Below, in pieces: positions 18,677-18,730 of a stretch of DNA of 18,730 nt. The translations under genes were made by a program, and so were the position numbers. Under the pieces are notes generated by a model. That model was given only the letters and a program-made list of their open reading frames with translations, had not been told where the DNA came from and ran no database searches. Within the stretch, counting starts at the first letter, position 1; each line of letters begins with the position of its first letter. The stretch is from the NCBI GenBank assembly GCA_964638875.1, contig CAZXBL010000018.1, positions 1-18,730 on the forward strand, given 5' to 3'. The DNA is from JALRHH01 sp964638875 (GTDB lineage: Bacteria > Patescibacteriota > Saccharimonadia > Saccharimonadales > JALRHH01).

Positions 18677-18730
18677 CGCGGGGTAGAGCAGTGGCAGCTC
18701 GTGTGGCTCATAACCACAAGGTCGCAGGTT
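18677..18730 (+). tRNA. Initiator tRNA-fMet (CAU), cut by the window end
   Basis: 54 nt of an initiator tRNA are visible: acceptor strand CGCGGGG with C1, D-stem GAGC/GCTC with the initiator-specific A11-U24 pair, and anticodon loop CTCATAA (anticodon 18709-18711). The anticodon stem reads TGTGG/CCACA, so of the three G-C pairs usual in initiators the one at 29-41 is U-A here. The T-arm and 3' end lie beyond the window; the C1/A72 mismatch therefore cannot be checked. Confidence 0.93.

Noticed and set aside
1..18730. CRISPR array, insertion sequence or prophage genes
   Set aside because: No regularly spaced repeats, transposase, integrase or phage structural motifs were found on either strand.

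Overview
The window looks like a chromosomal piece of a Candidate Phyla Radiation (Patescibacteria) bacterium, most likely Saccharibacteria. This is inference from very compact packing, a short HrcA and short-form TilS, many small unrecognised ORFs, two secreted proteins with the same N-terminal segment, and standard-code use of TGA as a stop. No rRNA or other decisive taxonomic marker is present.

Region 1 (1-3925, minus strand) is a heat-shock operon: hrcA, a 70-residue ORF, grpE, a membrane-anchored thioredoxin, a CcdA/DsbD-type membrane protein, a 67-residue ORF and the start of dnaK. Most of the genes overlap or nearly touch. HrcA operators (CIRCE) lie at both ends: one perfect and one degenerate site before dnaK, and a symmetric variant over the hrcA promoter. 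A disulfide-handling pair is thus embedded among chaperone genes.

Region 2 (3965-7296) carries an adenylate-kinase-like P-loop kinase, a small membrane protein, and two consecutive exported proteins: a TolB-like beta-propeller and an endonuclease/exonuclease/phosphatase-fold enzyme. The two exported proteins share an almost identical N-terminal hydrophobic segment.

Region 3 (7293-15055) is housekeeping: lepA, murJ, ftsH and tilS on the minus strand, then a divergent coupled trio of a small membrane protein, a histidine phosphatase and an HD-domain YfbR-like nucleotidase. In at least seven genes of regions 1-3 a -10 box ends only 6-10 nt before the start codon, so many mRNAs are probably leaderless.

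Region 4 (15056-15476) is a strange tRNA(CAU) locus. An intact tRNA lies inside a 20-bp inverted repeat. Around it, a second copy of the same tRNA is spread in four in-order pieces separated by three insertions rich in hairpins. A strong terminator closes the locus.

Region 5 (15597-17070) has an alpha/beta-hydrolase-like protein and a Nudix hydrolase whose stop codon lies in the loop of its own terminator. Region 6 (17057-17586, minus strand) has a consensus TTGACA/TATAAT promoter driving a transcript of about 460 nt with no recognisable large gene, several hairpins and tiny ORFs. It is either an unrecognised structured RNA or a set of very small genes. Region 7 (17587-18584) holds a DUF2795-like small protein, a 41-residue basic ORF, repeated GGTGAGAAA motifs and a three-helix membrane protein broken by a -1 frameshift. 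The window ends inside an initiator tRNA-fMet gene with its own strong promoter and a leader hairpin.
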